Assembly (NCBI RefSeq): GCF_030167915.1
Contig: NZ_JARGNB010000005.1
Span: forward strand, 62,001 to 126,000
Reading direction: 5' to 3'
Length of the DNA: 64,000 bases
Origin: Aquabacterium humicola
GTDB lineage: Bacteria > Pseudomonadota > Gammaproteobacteria > Burkholderiales > Burkholderiaceae_C
The translations under genes and the position numbers were made by a program. A model generated the notes under the pieces. That model had not been told where the DNA came from. It saw nothing but the letters and a program-made list of their open reading frames with translations, and did no database searches. This document shows positions 54,210 through 63,091 of this stretch, piece after piece (position 1 is the stretch's first letter; every line of letters starts with the position of its first letter).

Positions 54210-54827
54210 TCACGCCTTCTCCTTGGGCTTGAAGATGTGAATCACCTCCCCGCGCGCCAGCATTGCCACCAGTTGTTCGATGCGTCTGGCGCGCGTCTCG
54301 GGTTTCACGGCGGTCTGGATGCGCCACAACACCGCGTAGCGATTGGCCGCGTTGATGGTCGCGAAGAAGGCCTTCGCTTTCGGCTCGGCTTCCAGCGCCG
54401 CCAGCAGGTCCTCGGGCACCGCGGACGTGCGGGCGCCGTCGTAGGCCTTGGCCCAGCGTCCGTCGGCCTTGGCGGCCTCGATCTGTGCGTAGCCCGGCGC
54501 CTGCATGCGGCCCACCTCGATGAGCGCGGCCACCTTGTCGACGTTGATCTTCGACCACACGCTGCGCGCGCGCCGCGGCGTGAAGCGCTGCAGGAAGTGC
54601 TGGTCGTCGAGGCCTTTCTTCTGGCCGTCGATCCAGCCCCAGCAGAGCGCGATCTCCACCGCCTCGGGATAGGTCACGCTCGGTTCGTCGGCGCCCCGCT
54701 TGGCGATCTTCAGCCACAGGCCGTCGGAGGTGGCGTGGTGCGTCTTCAGCCAGCGCTCGAAGGCCTGGGCGTTCTTGAACAACATCGGGGCCGACGTGGC
54801 CTGACGGGTGGACGGGAGGGCCGGCAT
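54210..54827 (-). CDS. YdeI/OmpD-associated family protein
   Basis: A 205-residue protein. SDGLWLKIAKRG, TYPEAVEIALCWGWIDGQKK, DDQHFLQRFTPRRARSVWSK and NVDKVAALIEVGRMQAPGYA are the signatures of the YdeI/OmpD-associated family. The C-terminus RRIEQLVAMLARGEVIHIF is the common dimer tail. These are small soluble proteins linked to resistance to cationic peptides in a few bacteria, but their biochemical role is not settled. It stands alone, divergent from the gamma-glutamyltransferase. Confidence 0.88.
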   Translation of the reverse strand: MPALPSTRQATSAPMLFKNAQAFERWLKTHHATSDGLWLKIAKRGADEPSVTYPEAVEIALCWGWIDGQKKGLDDQHFLQRFTPRRARSVWSKINVDKVAALIEVGRMQAPGYAQIEAAKADGRWAKAYDGARTSAVPEDLLAALEAEPKAKAFFATINAANRYAVLWRIQTAVKPETRARRIEQLVAMLARGEVIHIFKPKEKA

Positions 54828-54985
54828 CGCATCGAGTGTGCCGCAACGCGGGCCGCGTGCGCCTGGCCTGCCCGGCGGGCTTGCAGTGCCGCGCAATGGC
54901 TGCGCCCGGTCTAGGGAAGGCACCAATGCCCTGCCCCGGCTGCAGCCCTGTAATGGCCCGACCCCCACCCTCACCTCCCCACCCC

Positions 54986-56896
54986 ATGGCCCGCACTGCC
55001 CACACGCTGACCGCCATCCGCTGTGCCACGTTGATCGCCTGCATGGCGATGGCGCCGGTGCACGCCGACGAGGGCGACGAAACCCTCGGTGTGATCTCGC
55101 CGGTGCCCGCATCCACCAAGGGCAAGGGCACGCCGCCCAGCTGGGCCGGCAAGGCCTTCCGGCAGGGCGTGGTGTCGGTGGCCAATCCCTATGGCGCCGA
55201 GGCCGGCGCGCAGGTACTCGAGCGCGGCGGCAATGCCATCGACGCGGCCGTGGCCATTGCCTACGCGCTGAACGTGGTGGAGCCGCAGTCCGCCGGCATT
55301 GGCGGCGGTGGTTTCATGATGATCCACCTGGCCGCCGAGAACCGCACCTTCGTGGTCGAGACGCGCGAGAAGGCGCCGGCCGGCGCCACGCCGACGATGT
55401 TCGTCGGCGTGCCGAACAGCTCGCTGCAGGGCGTGGCGGTCGGCGTGCCGGGCATGGTGCGCGGCACCGCGATGGCCATCGAGCAATGGGGCCGGCTGTC
55501 GCTGGCCGATGTGCTGCAGCCCGCCATCCGGCTGGCCGACCAGGGCTTCGCCGCGACACCGCGCTTCTCCTCTTCGATCGGCTGCGGCGCCACGGCACGC
55601 TCGGCGAACTCGCCCGAGGTCAAGGACTACTTCTGTCCCGGCGGCGCGCCCGTGCCGGCGGGTGCGCTGGTGACCAACAAGCCGCTGGCCGACACCTTCC
55701 GGCTCATCGCCGCCAACGGCCCCGACTGCTTCTACAAGCTGATGCCCGAGAAGGGCTGCGACATCGCCACCGGCATCGTCGAGGGCCAGAAGTTCAACCG
55801 GCCGCAGGCGCCCGGCGGCAAGGGCGGCAGCATGAGCTACGCCGACCTCGAGAACTACAACGCCGTCATTCGCGAGCCCATCGTCGGCACCTACCGCGGC
55901 TACACCATCAAGTCGATGTCGCCACCCAGCTCCGGCGGCCTCACGATGATCCAGATGCTCAAGATGCTGGAGCGCTTCCCGATCGGCGACGCGAGCCTGG
56001 GTTATGGCTTCGGTTCGGCCAAGACGCTGAACGTGATGGCCGATGCGATGCGCATCGCGTTCTCCGACCGCGCGGTGTGGATGGGCGATGCCGACTTCGT
56101 GCCCGTGCCCGCCAAGGGCCTGCTGCATCCCACCTACGTCGGCCAGCGCGGCGCCGCCATCGTGCCCGGCACGCGCATCTTCCCCAACCCGGCCGCCGGC
56201 GACCCGCGGCTCTACGACAGCGCGAAGGCCGGCCCCTCCCCGCGCCTGGCGGTGGCCGAGCCGGTCACCGGCCCCGGCGAGACGACCACGCACTTCGTCG
56301 TGGTGGACAAGTGGGGCAACCTGGTCACGTACACCAACACCATCGAGTCGGGCTACGGCATCGGCGTCTTCGCGGGCTACAAACGGGCCGATGGTTCGTT
56401 CAGGAGCCACGGCTTCCTGCTGAACAACGAGCTCACCGACTTCAACACCGCGCCCACCACCAACCCCTACACCGGCTCGCCGGGGTTCAACGACGTGCAG
56501 CCGAACAAGCGGCCGCGCAGCAGCATGAATCCGACGATGATCTTCTCGCCCGATGGCCAGCCGCTGGTGGCCTACGGCTCGCCGGGGGGCGCGACCATCA
56601 TCAACTCGGTGCTCAACGTCACCCTCAACCTCATCGACCACAAGATGGGGCTGCAGGAAGCCATCGATGCGCCGCGCATCTCCATCACCGGCACGGGCTC
56701 GGGCATCGCGATCGAACCCGGCTTCCCGCAGGCGAGCCTGGATGCCCTGGGCGCGCTCGGCTACACCTTGACGCCGTCGGAGATCGGCTCGGTGCAGGCG
56801 GTGATCCTCGACCGTCAGACGGGCAAGCAGTACGGCGGGGCCGACAAGCGGCGCGAAGGCACGGTGATCGGATTGCCGCGGCCGCAAGGCAAGTAG
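54986..56896 (+). CDS. ggt: Gamma-glutamyltransferase
   Basis: A 636-residue periplasmic enzyme with signal peptide MARTAHTLTAIRCATLIACM then AMAPVHA; an in-frame ATG at 54953 is possible. GVVSVANPYGAEAGAQVLER and GNAIDAAVAIAYALNVVEPQ open the large subunit. The autoprocessing/catalytic threonine is Thr434 in GETTTHFVVVDKWG, followed by MNPTMIFSPDGQPLVAYGSP GG near the substrate pocket (the SxGG-type loop). It cleaves gamma-glutamyl bonds of glutathione and transfers the gamma-glutamyl group. Stand-alone gene. Confidence 0.93.
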   Translation: MARTAHTLTAIRCATLIACMAMAPVHADEGDETLGVISPVPASTKGKGTPPSWAGKAFRQGVVSVANPYGAEAGAQVLERGGNAIDAAVAIAYALNVVEPQSAGIGGGGFMMIHLAAENRTFVVETREKAPAGATPTMFVGVPNSSLQGVAVGVPGMVRGTAMAIEQWGRLSLADVLQPAIRLADQGFAATPRFSSSIGCGATARSANSPEVKDYFCPGGAPVPAGALVTNKPLADTFRLIAANGPDCFYKLMPEKGCDIATGIVEGQKFNRPQAPGGKGGSMSYADLENYNAVIREPIVGTYRGYTIKSMSPPSSGGLTMIQMLKMLERFPIGDASLGYGFGSAKTLNVMADAMRIAFSDRAVWMGDADFVPVPAKGLLHPTYVGQRGAAIVPGTRIFPNPAAGDPRLYDSAKAGPSPRLAVAEPVTGPGETTTHFVVVDKWGNLVTYTNTIESGYGIGVFAGYKRADGSFRSHGFLLNNELTDFNTAPTTNPYTGSPGFNDVQPNKRPRSSMNPTMIFSPDGQPLVAYGSPGGATIINSVLNVTLNLIDHKMGLQEAIDAPRISITGTGSGIAIEPGFPQASLDALGALGYTLTPSEIGSVQAVILDRQTGKQYGGADKRREGTVIGLPRPQGK

Positions 56897-56930
56897 CGCC
56901 GGTCAGGCGGACGCGGAGACTGCGGCGGTT

Positions 56931-56954
56931 GATCTCGATCTCGATCTCGATCTC
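56931..56954. repeat. Hexanucleotide repeat (GATCTC)4
   Basis: Four perfect tandem copies of GATCTC lie in the 73-bp gap between the convergent gamma-glutamyltransferase and TIR genes. No coding role; a spot for slippage. Confidence 0.7.
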
Positions 56955-56969
56955 TGTCGATGGTGGCAC

Positions 56970-58532
56970 CTAAGAAGGCCGGGTTTGCATGGACGACGGC
57001 GTGGAGGACTGCTTCGGCGATAGCGGCCCCCCATCCGTTGTCGCCTGCGGATCCTCCACCGGCCGAACCTTGGCCTTCTCCTCATCGATGTAGCGTTTCA
57101 GCACGCCCATAAGCCGGACCATCATCCTGCGATTGATGTCGTCGGTCGCCTCCGCCAGGGCGCGAATTGCCCCCGCAAGCTGGGCTCTCAATTCCGGAAG
57201 TTTCAGCGGCTCCGTGCGGGACCGGAGGACCGCATTCGCGGCGGCGATGACTGCAGGCTCGTTCTCGCCATAGGCTTTCGCCATCTTCTTTACGAGGTCA
57301 TAGCCCCTCAGCATCCGCGCCCACACAACGGTGTCGTCGAGTCGTGCTTGCCTCGCGTCGCGCTTCAGCCAGTCGAGTTCGCGCATCACGCTGGCGGCGC
57401 GGTCGTGGAGATCCTCGTCGCGGGTTACCTCGATGTTCTCGTAGACGAACGGACTGTCTGCCTCGAGGAACATGAAGCGGTAGCGGCAGACCAGTTCAAG
57501 GCCCTTCAGAAGCAGGCTCGTTTCCTCGCGACCGAACTCTGTGCGCGCGAGGCCCTCGACCAAGTAGATCGTGAACCGGCGCCTGCCGTCAAAGTAGCGC
57601 AGGCCGCTCGTCAAAATTACACGATACATCTTCCCGTCGTCATGGGCAAAGATGACCTGCCCGTTGTCGACCGACACCTGGTTGGGAAGCGTCGACGTCA
57701 CGACGGCCCGGATCGCGCCGGTCCACACGCTCCCGTTCTTACGACCCTGCGTTTGCGCGCAAAAGTCCGTCCAAGTAAGGCTCGCCTCGGGAAGTCCGAA
57801 GATGCCTAGTCCCCCCGCGGAACCCGGAGTCAACTGGGCCGACGGAGGAAGGTCGGGCAGATGGGCGTCCAGATCAGTGTCCGAGGTGTCGATGGTCAGT
57901 TGCTTCTGAGGCCGCGTGGATCGATTGACGTCGACACTGGCCTTCAGGTTGCCGAAGATCTCGACGTACATGTCCTTCGCGAACTCGGCGTGATCTCGCT
58001 CACGGGTGGGCGGTACGCCCGGGTAGTTGTCACGCCTCCAGATCTCCTCGACGACGCCTTGCATCTGGTTGAGGAACTGCACGAAGGTGTCGTCGTCCGT
58101 GACTCGAAGGCGGTTCGCATACTCCTCCTTGGTCAGGTCGAGGTCCTTCGAGGAGATCGTGATGCGAATGCCGTTTAGCATCTCTGTGCCTGGAGGCACA
58201 TCCTCGGCTAGCGACACAAAGACGATGCGCCGTTCGATTTCGTCGAGCTTCGGTGTTATCTCTTGCTGAGCCCTGAAGTAACCCAGTTCTTGGCCGGTCC
58301 ATCCGAAGCTTTCTTTGGGGCGCGCGGTGTGCACGAGCACCAGTACGTGTGCACGGTTGAGCTTCTTCTTGATCTCAGCCGAAAAATCTGCACCCACCTC
58401 GATCGTGTACTTGTCCATGTCGACGAAAGCGGGCGGCGTCGGTAGCGCGTTTGCTAGCGCCGCGCGGACCGCGTTGGCGATGATCTCGTCCTCGCGCGCG
58501 TAGCTGATGAACAGGTTTAGCGTCGTGGGCAT
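56970..58532 (-). CDS. TIR-domain protein with long helical C-terminus
   Basis: A 520-residue protein (start MPTTLNLFISYAREDE, with GGAGG just upstream). Residues 5-150 are a TIR domain: LNLFISYAREDEIIANAVRA, then VDMDKYTIEVGADFSAEIKK, AHVLVLVHTARPKESFGWTG and QELGYFRAQQE. Glu82 of the W-x-x-x-E-L pattern matches the catalytic glutamate of NAD-cleaving TIRs. The middle and C-terminal parts (from about 230) are of unknown fold, helical at the end (EATDDINRRMMVRLMGVLKR). Codon and base composition look more AT-rich than the neighbours, which suggests horizontal acquisition. Bacterial TIRs often act in phage defence; no partner gene (Thoeris ThsA, STING or CBASS type) is next to it. Confidence 0.78.
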   Translation of the reverse strand: MPTTLNLFISYAREDEIIANAVRAALANALPTPPAFVDMDKYTIEVGADFSAEIKKKLNRAHVLVLVHTARPKESFGWTGQELGYFRAQQEITPKLDEIERRIVFVSLAEDVPPGTEMLNGIRITISSKDLDLTKEEYANRLRVTDDDTFVQFLNQMQGVVEEIWRRDNYPGVPPTRERDHAEFAKDMYVEIFGNLKASVDVNRSTRPQKQLTIDTSDTDLDAHLPDLPPSAQLTPGSAGGLGIFGLPEASLTWTDFCAQTQGRKNGSVWTGAIRAVVTSTLPNQVSVDNGQVIFAHDDGKMYRVILTSGLRYFDGRRRFTIYLVEGLARTEFGREETSLLLKGLELVCRYRFMFLEADSPFVYENIEVTRDEDLHDRAASVMRELDWLKRDARQARLDDTVVWARMLRGYDLVKKMAKAYGENEPAVIAAANAVLRSRTEPLKLPELRAQLAGAIRALAEATDDINRRMMVRLMGVLKRYIDEEKAKVRPVEDPQATTDGGPLSPKQSSTPSSMQTRPS

Positions 58533-58797
58533 GCACACCTCCAGGACACGCGGCGACCGGGCGAACCCGGGGAACTCTGGAAGGTCGAGGCTGCCTATCC
58601 CGTCCCGCTATGTCAACCTGCAGTCTCAACTACCGAACGGACGAGCGCTCAGCACTGCGCGGTCCAGAGCAAGAGCAACCGCGCATAACCGCGGCGCAGG
58701 CAAGCCTGAAGGCGTTCATCCAGCGCGAGCCCTTCCCCGGTCGCCTTCACCTGACGCTGGAGAATGCCACGCCATACGCAACGGAAGCCACGACAGC

Positions 58798-60600
58798 ATG
58801 CACACCCGCCTCTCCCGCGCCGAAGTCCCCGTCGAGACCACCTGGGACCTCAACGACCTGTTCCCCGATGACGCCACCTGGGCCGCCGAGGTCCAGGCCA
58901 TCGACGACGCCCGCCAGGCGCTCACCGCGTACCAGGGCCGGCTGGGCCAGGACGCCGCCACGCTGCTGGCCTGCCTGAACGCGGTGGAGGCCGTGCAGGT
59001 GCGGCTGATGCGCGTGGACACGTTCGCGCACCTGCGCAATGCGCAGGACGGCACCGATGCGCAGCACCAGGCGGCGGTGGCGGGGGTGTCGGCGCTGGAG
59101 GCGCGGTTCGAGGCCGACACCAGCTTCGTCGAGTCCGAGATCCTGGCCTTTCCGGACGGCCTGCTGCAGCGCTTCATGGCCGACGAGCCGGGGCTGGCGG
59201 ACTTCAAGACGCTGCTGGACGACCTGCTGCAGCTGCGTCCGCATCGGCTGCATGCCGACACCGAGCGGGCCCTCGCCGCGCTGGGCCAGGTGCTGGACGC
59301 GCCCTACACGGTCTACAGCCGGTCGAAGTCCAGCGACCTGCACTTCGCGCCGTTCACCGACGCCGCCGGCACCGTCTACGCCAATTCGGTCAACGGCTTC
59401 GAGTCGAACTACGAGAGCCACGCCGATGCCAGCGTGCGCCGCGGCGCGTGGGCGTCGTTCAGCGCCGGGCTGAAGGCCTACAACCACACCTGGGCGGCCA
59501 CCTTCGCGACCGAGGTCAACAAGAACGTGGCGATGGCGCGGCTGCGCAACTACCGCAGCACCGAAGAGTTCCTGCTGCAGCCGCACAAGATCCCGCACGC
59601 GGTCTACACCAGCATCCTCGACATCATCCAGACCGGGCTGGCCCCCCACATGCAGCGTTATGCGCGGCTGCGGCGCCGGGTGCTGGGCCTGGACTCGCTG
59701 CTGTACTGCGACATCAAGGCGCCGCTGGACCCGGACTTCAATCCGCGCATGTCGTACGCGGACGGCTGCGCGCTGATCCTCGAGGCGCTGCAGGTGATGG
59801 GGCCCGAGTACTGCGACTTCGCACGCAAGACGATGCAGCAGCGCTGGGTCGACCGGGCAGACAACATCGGCAAGTCGTCGGGCGCGTTCTGCGCGTCACC
59901 CTACGGCGTGCATCCGTACATCCTGATCACCTGGTCGGACACGATGCGCAACGTCTTCACGCTGGCGCACGAGCTCGGCCACGGCGGGCACTTCGGCCTG
60001 GCGATGAAGCACCAGCGCTACACGAACATGCGCTGCGCGATGCCCTTCGTCGAGGCGCCGTCGATCATGAACGAGATGCTGCTGGCGCAGCACATCCTCG
60101 CCAGGAGCCAGGAGACGCGCCTGCGGCGCTCGGTCATCATGCAGGTGCTGGGCACCTACCACCACAACTTCGTCACCCACCTGCTCGAAGCCGAGCTGCA
60201 GCGCCAGGTGATTGCACTGGCCGAGGGCGGCGGCTCGATCACCGCGGCGGTGCTCAACGAACGCAAGGGCCGCATCCTGTCGGCGTTCTGGGGCGACACG
60301 GTGGAAATCGACGAGGGCGCGCGCATGACCTGGATGCGCCAGCCCCACTACTACATGGGCCTGTACCCCTACACCTACTCGGTGGGGCTGGTGGCGTCGA
60401 CGGCGATGGCGCTGCGGGTCGAGCAGGAAGGCCCCGTCGCCGTGCAGCGCTGGCTCGAGGTGCTGAAGGCCGGCGGCACGCGGCCGCCGCTGGACCTGAT
60501 GCAGCTGGCCGGCATCGACATGCGCTCGCCGCAGCCGATCCACGACGCGGTGGCTCACGTGGGCCGGCTGATCGACGAGCTGGAGCGCTCGTTCGACTGA
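58798..60600 (+). CDS. pepF: Oligoendopeptidase F (M3 family)
   Basis: A 600-residue cytosolic zinc peptidase. The N-terminus (ETTWDLNDLFPDDATWAAEV) and central helices are typical of the M3B PepF family; the active site is TLAHELGHGGHFGLA (His391-Glu-Leu-Gly-His395), with the third ligand region MPFVEAPSIMNEMLLAQHIL. It trims oligopeptides of about 7-17 residues in protein turnover. The start at 58798 fits the family N-terminus, although the nearby GGAAG is rather far upstream. Convergent with the DTW-domain gene. Confidence 0.9.
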   Translation: MHTRLSRAEVPVETTWDLNDLFPDDATWAAEVQAIDDARQALTAYQGRLGQDAATLLACLNAVEAVQVRLMRVDTFAHLRNAQDGTDAQHQAAVAGVSALEARFEADTSFVESEILAFPDGLLQRFMADEPGLADFKTLLDDLLQLRPHRLHADTERALAALGQVLDAPYTVYSRSKSSDLHFAPFTDAAGTVYANSVNGFESNYESHADASVRRGAWASFSAGLKAYNHTWAATFATEVNKNVAMARLRNYRSTEEFLLQPHKIPHAVYTSILDIIQTGLAPHMQRYARLRRRVLGLDSLLYCDIKAPLDPDFNPRMSYADGCALILEALQVMGPEYCDFARKTMQQRWVDRADNIGKSSGAFCASPYGVHPYILITWSDTMRNVFTLAHELGHGGHFGLAMKHQRYTNMRCAMPFVEAPSIMNEMLLAQHILARSQETRLRRSVIMQVLGTYHHNFVTHLLEAELQRQVIALAEGGGSITAAVLNERKGRILSAFWGDTVEIDEGARMTWMRQPHYYMGLYPYTYSVGLVASTAMALRVEQEGPVAVQRWLEVLKAGGTRPPLDLMQLAGIDMRSPQPIHDAVAHVGRLIDELERSFD

Positions 60601-60607
60601 GCCGCCG

Positions 60608-60670
60608 CCGGGCCGCCCCAAGGCGGCTAGCGACCCCTCGGGGGGCAGGAGCGAAGCGACGTGGGGGCCT
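60608..60670. repeat. GC-rich palindromic intergenic repeat
   Basis: A block with GCCGCCCC/AAGGCGGC and CCCCTCGGGG arms followed by gagcgaagcgacgtgggggc lies at the convergent ends of pepF and the DTW gene. It resembles repeated intergenic palindromes seen in Comamonadaceae-type genomes and may end transcription from both sides. It forms the last residues of the DTW protein. Confidence 0.45.
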
Positions 60671-61286
60671 CAACCCGCCGCTGCCGCGCGGCCACGCCGG
60701 CGACGAAACATCCGAAGGCGTCCAGCAGCGGGGCGGCGTCGAAGCCCGGCCCCTCCAGCATCGCCAGCGCCTGCACGGTGGCTTCCAGCGTCGAGACCTG
60801 GTCGGCCCGCCGGGCCGCTCTGATCGCGCGATAGCGGGTCGGCGCCGGCGCGTCCAATGACAGCCGCGGCAGCGCGGCCAGCGCCGGGTGCTCGAGCAGC
60901 ATGCGCAGGCTCTTGCGCCAGGTGGCGTCGATGACCACCAGCCGCAGCGACCCGTCTGCCGCCGGTGGCGCCTCCGGTGCCACGTCCGGCGGCGCGGGCG
61001 CGGCCGGCACGTCCGGGTAGAGCAGCCGCGTCTGCCGGCCGGGGGGATGCAGCAGCCCCTGCAGCGCCTCGGGCGCGAAGCGCTCGCCAACCACCACCTC
61101 GCAGTGCGCCAGCGACAGGCGCAGCAGCGCCACGCTGTTCTTCGCCTGGCGCTGTTCCTGCGGATGCTGCAGCACCAGCACCTCGGTGCGGTGGGCCGTG
61201 GGCCGCACCAGCGCGCACAGGCAGGTCGGCTGCGGGCGCAGGCAGCGCGCGCAGGTCGCGCGGCCGGGGGTGGCGGGAGCGTTCAC
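60627..61286 (-). CDS. DTW-domain tRNA-uridine aminocarboxypropyltransferase
   Basis: A 219-residue protein starting at GTG 61286 (no ATG in range). The N-terminus ATCARCLRPQPTCLCALVRP has the Cys cluster of the family; HPQEQRQAKNSVALLRLSLA and VVIDATWRKSLRMLLEHPAL contain the Dx(T)W motif. These enzymes transfer the 3-amino-3-carboxypropyl group of SAM to a uridine in tRNA (acp3U). The last 15 residues, Arg/Pro-rich, are encoded by the intergenic repeat and look like an extension of the usual end. Confidence 0.85.
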   Translation of the reverse strand: MNAPATPGRATCARCLRPQPTCLCALVRPTAHRTEVLVLQHPQEQRQAKNSVALLRLSLAHCEVVVGERFAPEALQGLLHPPGRQTRLLYPDVPAAPAPPDVAPEAPPAADGSLRLVVIDATWRKSLRMLLEHPALAALPRLSLDAPAPTRYRAIRAARRADQVSTLEATVQALAMLEGPGFDAAPLLDAFGCFVAGVAARQRRVEAPTSLRSCPPRGR

Positions 61287-61343
61287 TCCGGCATCGTGGC
61301 ACAGCGAAGCGGCGCCAGAATCGGCCTCACCCTCGAAGAAGGC

Positions 61344-61841
61344 ATGACCATGCAAGCACCGAGCACCGCATCCGACACCGCGCCTGCCACGACCCCACCG
61401 CCGGCCGCGCTGACCGGGCATTGCCTCTGCGGCGCCGTGTCGATCACGGTCGCCGGCGAACACGACCCGCGCGTGGGTGCCTGCCACTGCCGCATGTGCC
61501 AGCGCTGGTCGGGGGGCCTGTTCCTGTGCTTCAACGCGGACGCTTGCGCAGTCACCGTCACGGGTGAGGTCACGCGCTACCGGTCGTCCTCGTTCGCCGA
61601 ACGCGCCTTCTGTGCGCGCTGCGGCTCGCACCTGTGGTTCAACGATGTCGAGGAAGGCGGCCAGCCGCGCACCTACGAGCTGATGCCGGGCCTCTTCGAC
61701 GCGGCCCGCGCCTGGCCGCTGCGGTCCGAGATCTACGTGGACCGGGCGATGGCCTGCGCCCGGCTGGCCGGCGAGCACCGCCGCAAGACCCGGGCCGAGT
61801 ACGAAGCCGGGAATCCGTTCGTCGCGGGCGACCTGGACTGA
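61344..61841 (+). CDS. GFA-family protein (glutathione-dependent formaldehyde-activating-like)
   Basis: A 165-residue zinc protein. GHCLCGAVSITVAGEHDPRV, then CHCRMCQRWSGG and FCARCGSHLWF give the Cys set for two zinc sites of the GFA/CENP-V fold. The true activity of most of these proteins is uncertain. ATG at 61344 or 61350 may be used; both follow GAAGAAGG. Single gene. Confidence 0.88.
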   Translation: MTMQAPSTASDTAPATTPPPAALTGHCLCGAVSITVAGEHDPRVGACHCRMCQRWSGGLFLCFNADACAVTVTGEVTRYRSSSFAERAFCARCGSHLWFNDVEEGGQPRTYELMPGLFDAARAWPLRSEIYVDRAMACARLAGEHRRKTRAEYEAGNPFVAGDLD

Positions 61842-61867
61842 TGTTCGAGCGCGAGGCGCGCGCCTTG

Positions 61868-62677
61868 TCAGCGCGCGGCCGCCTCGCGCACCAGCGTCGC
61901 CGGCGCGATGCCGAACATGCGCCGGCAGGTGCGGCTGAGGTGCGCTGAATCCGCGAAGCCGGCGTCCATCGCCGCGGCCGTCCACGACTGCCCGCCCATC
62001 GCGGCGGCCACCGCCCGCTCGACGCGCGCCCACAGCAGCCAGGCGCGGAACGAGATGCCGGTCTGCGCGACGAAGAGATGGCGGAAGCGGCTGGGCGACA
62101 GGTGCGCGACGCCCGCGGCATCGGCCAGCGACAGCGGATCGGCGAGCCGTTCGCGCAGCGCCGCCAGCACGCGGGCGATGCGCGGGTCGACGCTGTCCGG
62201 TGCAGGCAGCGGGCCGACCAGCGCGGCCAGCGCGGCGCGCGCCGTGGCGGCCAGCGTCGTGTCGTCGGCCTGCCGGGTATGGGCGTGCCGCAGCGGCTGC
62301 ACGAGCGCCTGCGCGGCCGCCGGCGGCAGGTCGGCGATGCGCGCGCCGGCATGCCGCGCCAGCAGCGCGCGCCCCTGCACCGTCTCGGGCTCGACGAACA
62401 GGTGGGCGACGCTGCCGCCGCAGCCGTCGAACTGGTGTTCGCAGTGCGGCATCACCAGGCTGCCGTGGTGCTCGGTCCAGCCGGCGGTGTCATCGCGCAG
62501 CAGGTAGGGGTTGCCGTCCAGCGTCACGGTGAGCTGCAGCGCATGGTGCGCATGCGTCTCGACGCGCCCCGCCTGGCGGCCGATCCACAGGCTGCCGCCG
62601 CTCCACAGCAGCACGCGGCCCACACCGGCCACCGGGCGGCGGGGGGCTCTCGCGGCGATCGCGGGCTGCGTCTGCAT
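61868..62677 (-). CDS. AraC-family transcriptional regulator
   Basis: A 269-residue regulator: an N-terminal cupin-like sensor (HAHHALQLTVTLDGNPYLLR, GSLVMPHCEHQFDG) and a C-terminal double helix-turn-helix (LSLADAAGVAHLSPSRFRHL, WTAAAMDAGFADSAHLSRTC, MFGIAPATLVREA). The start is the ATG at 62677 with GGAG upstream. It is divergent from the metallothionein-like gene, which could be its target. The ligand is unknown. Confidence 0.88.
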   Translation of the reverse strand: MQTQPAIAARAPRRPVAGVGRVLLWSGGSLWIGRQAGRVETHAHHALQLTVTLDGNPYLLRDDTAGWTEHHGSLVMPHCEHQFDGCGGSVAHLFVEPETVQGRALLARHAGARIADLPPAAAQALVQPLRHAHTRQADDTTLAATARAALAALVGPLPAPDSVDPRIARVLAALRERLADPLSLADAAGVAHLSPSRFRHLFVAQTGISFRAWLLWARVERAVAAAMGGQSWTAAAMDAGFADSAHLSRTCRRMFGIAPATLVREAAAR

Positions 62678-62811
62678 CGGCACTCCAGAGGCTGCCGCGG
62701 CAGTCTATGAGAACAGCCGCTTCATTCAAGTCGCGCCGCGCCCCGATCACCAGAATTCGCCCTCACGGATCCACCGATCCGCTGCTTGTTCAACCACCCC
62801 AGGAGATTCCG

Positions 62812-63024
62812 ATGTACACGACCACCACCGCTTCGATGGACCGCCGCTGCCAATGCGCCAACTGCCCCGGCGCCAGTTGCACCTGCGGCTGCCAGCACGG
62901 CAGCGCCATGCCGGCGATGCAGGCCGCGGCCGCACCGGCCTGCCATTGCGGCCCGAACTGCGGCTGCGATGCCGGCGAGCAGGGCTGCTTGTGCGGCACG
63001 CCCGCCGCCGCCGTCCTGGCCTGA
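62812..63024 (+). CDS. Small cysteine-rich metallothionein-like protein
   Basis: A 70-residue protein with 12 cysteines and two histidines, arranged as RRCQCANCPGASCTCGCQHG and PACHCGPNCGCDAGEQGCLC. AGGAG lies six bases before the ATG. The density of CxC and CxxC pairs, split into two clusters, is that of bacterial metallothioneins that bind Zn, Cd or Cu. Divergent from an AraC regulator, 134 bp apart. Confidence 0.8.
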   Translation: MYTTTTASMDRRCQCANCPGASCTCGCQHGSAMPAMQAAAAPACHCGPNCGCDAGEQGCLCGTPAAAVLA

Positions 63025-63030
63025 CCACGA

Positions 63031-63089
63031 TTCACGACGCCGCGGCGGCGGCGTATAAGTCGGGCTCTCTCCGGGAGAGAGGAGGCCCG
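63031..63089 (+). promoter_or_regulatory. Promoter and leader hairpin before the terminal TPR regulator
   Basis: TTCACG (63031-63036) and TATAAG (63054-63059) are 17 bases apart. The expected transcript begins at about 63066. CTCTCTCC-GG-GAGAGAG (63065-63081) forms a tight hairpin that runs into the GGAGG ribosome site (63081-63085), and outer CGGGC/GCCCG arms (63061-63065/63085-63089) extend it. Translation of the TTG-started gene could be limited by this structure. Confidence 0.5.
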
Positions 63090-63091
63090 TC

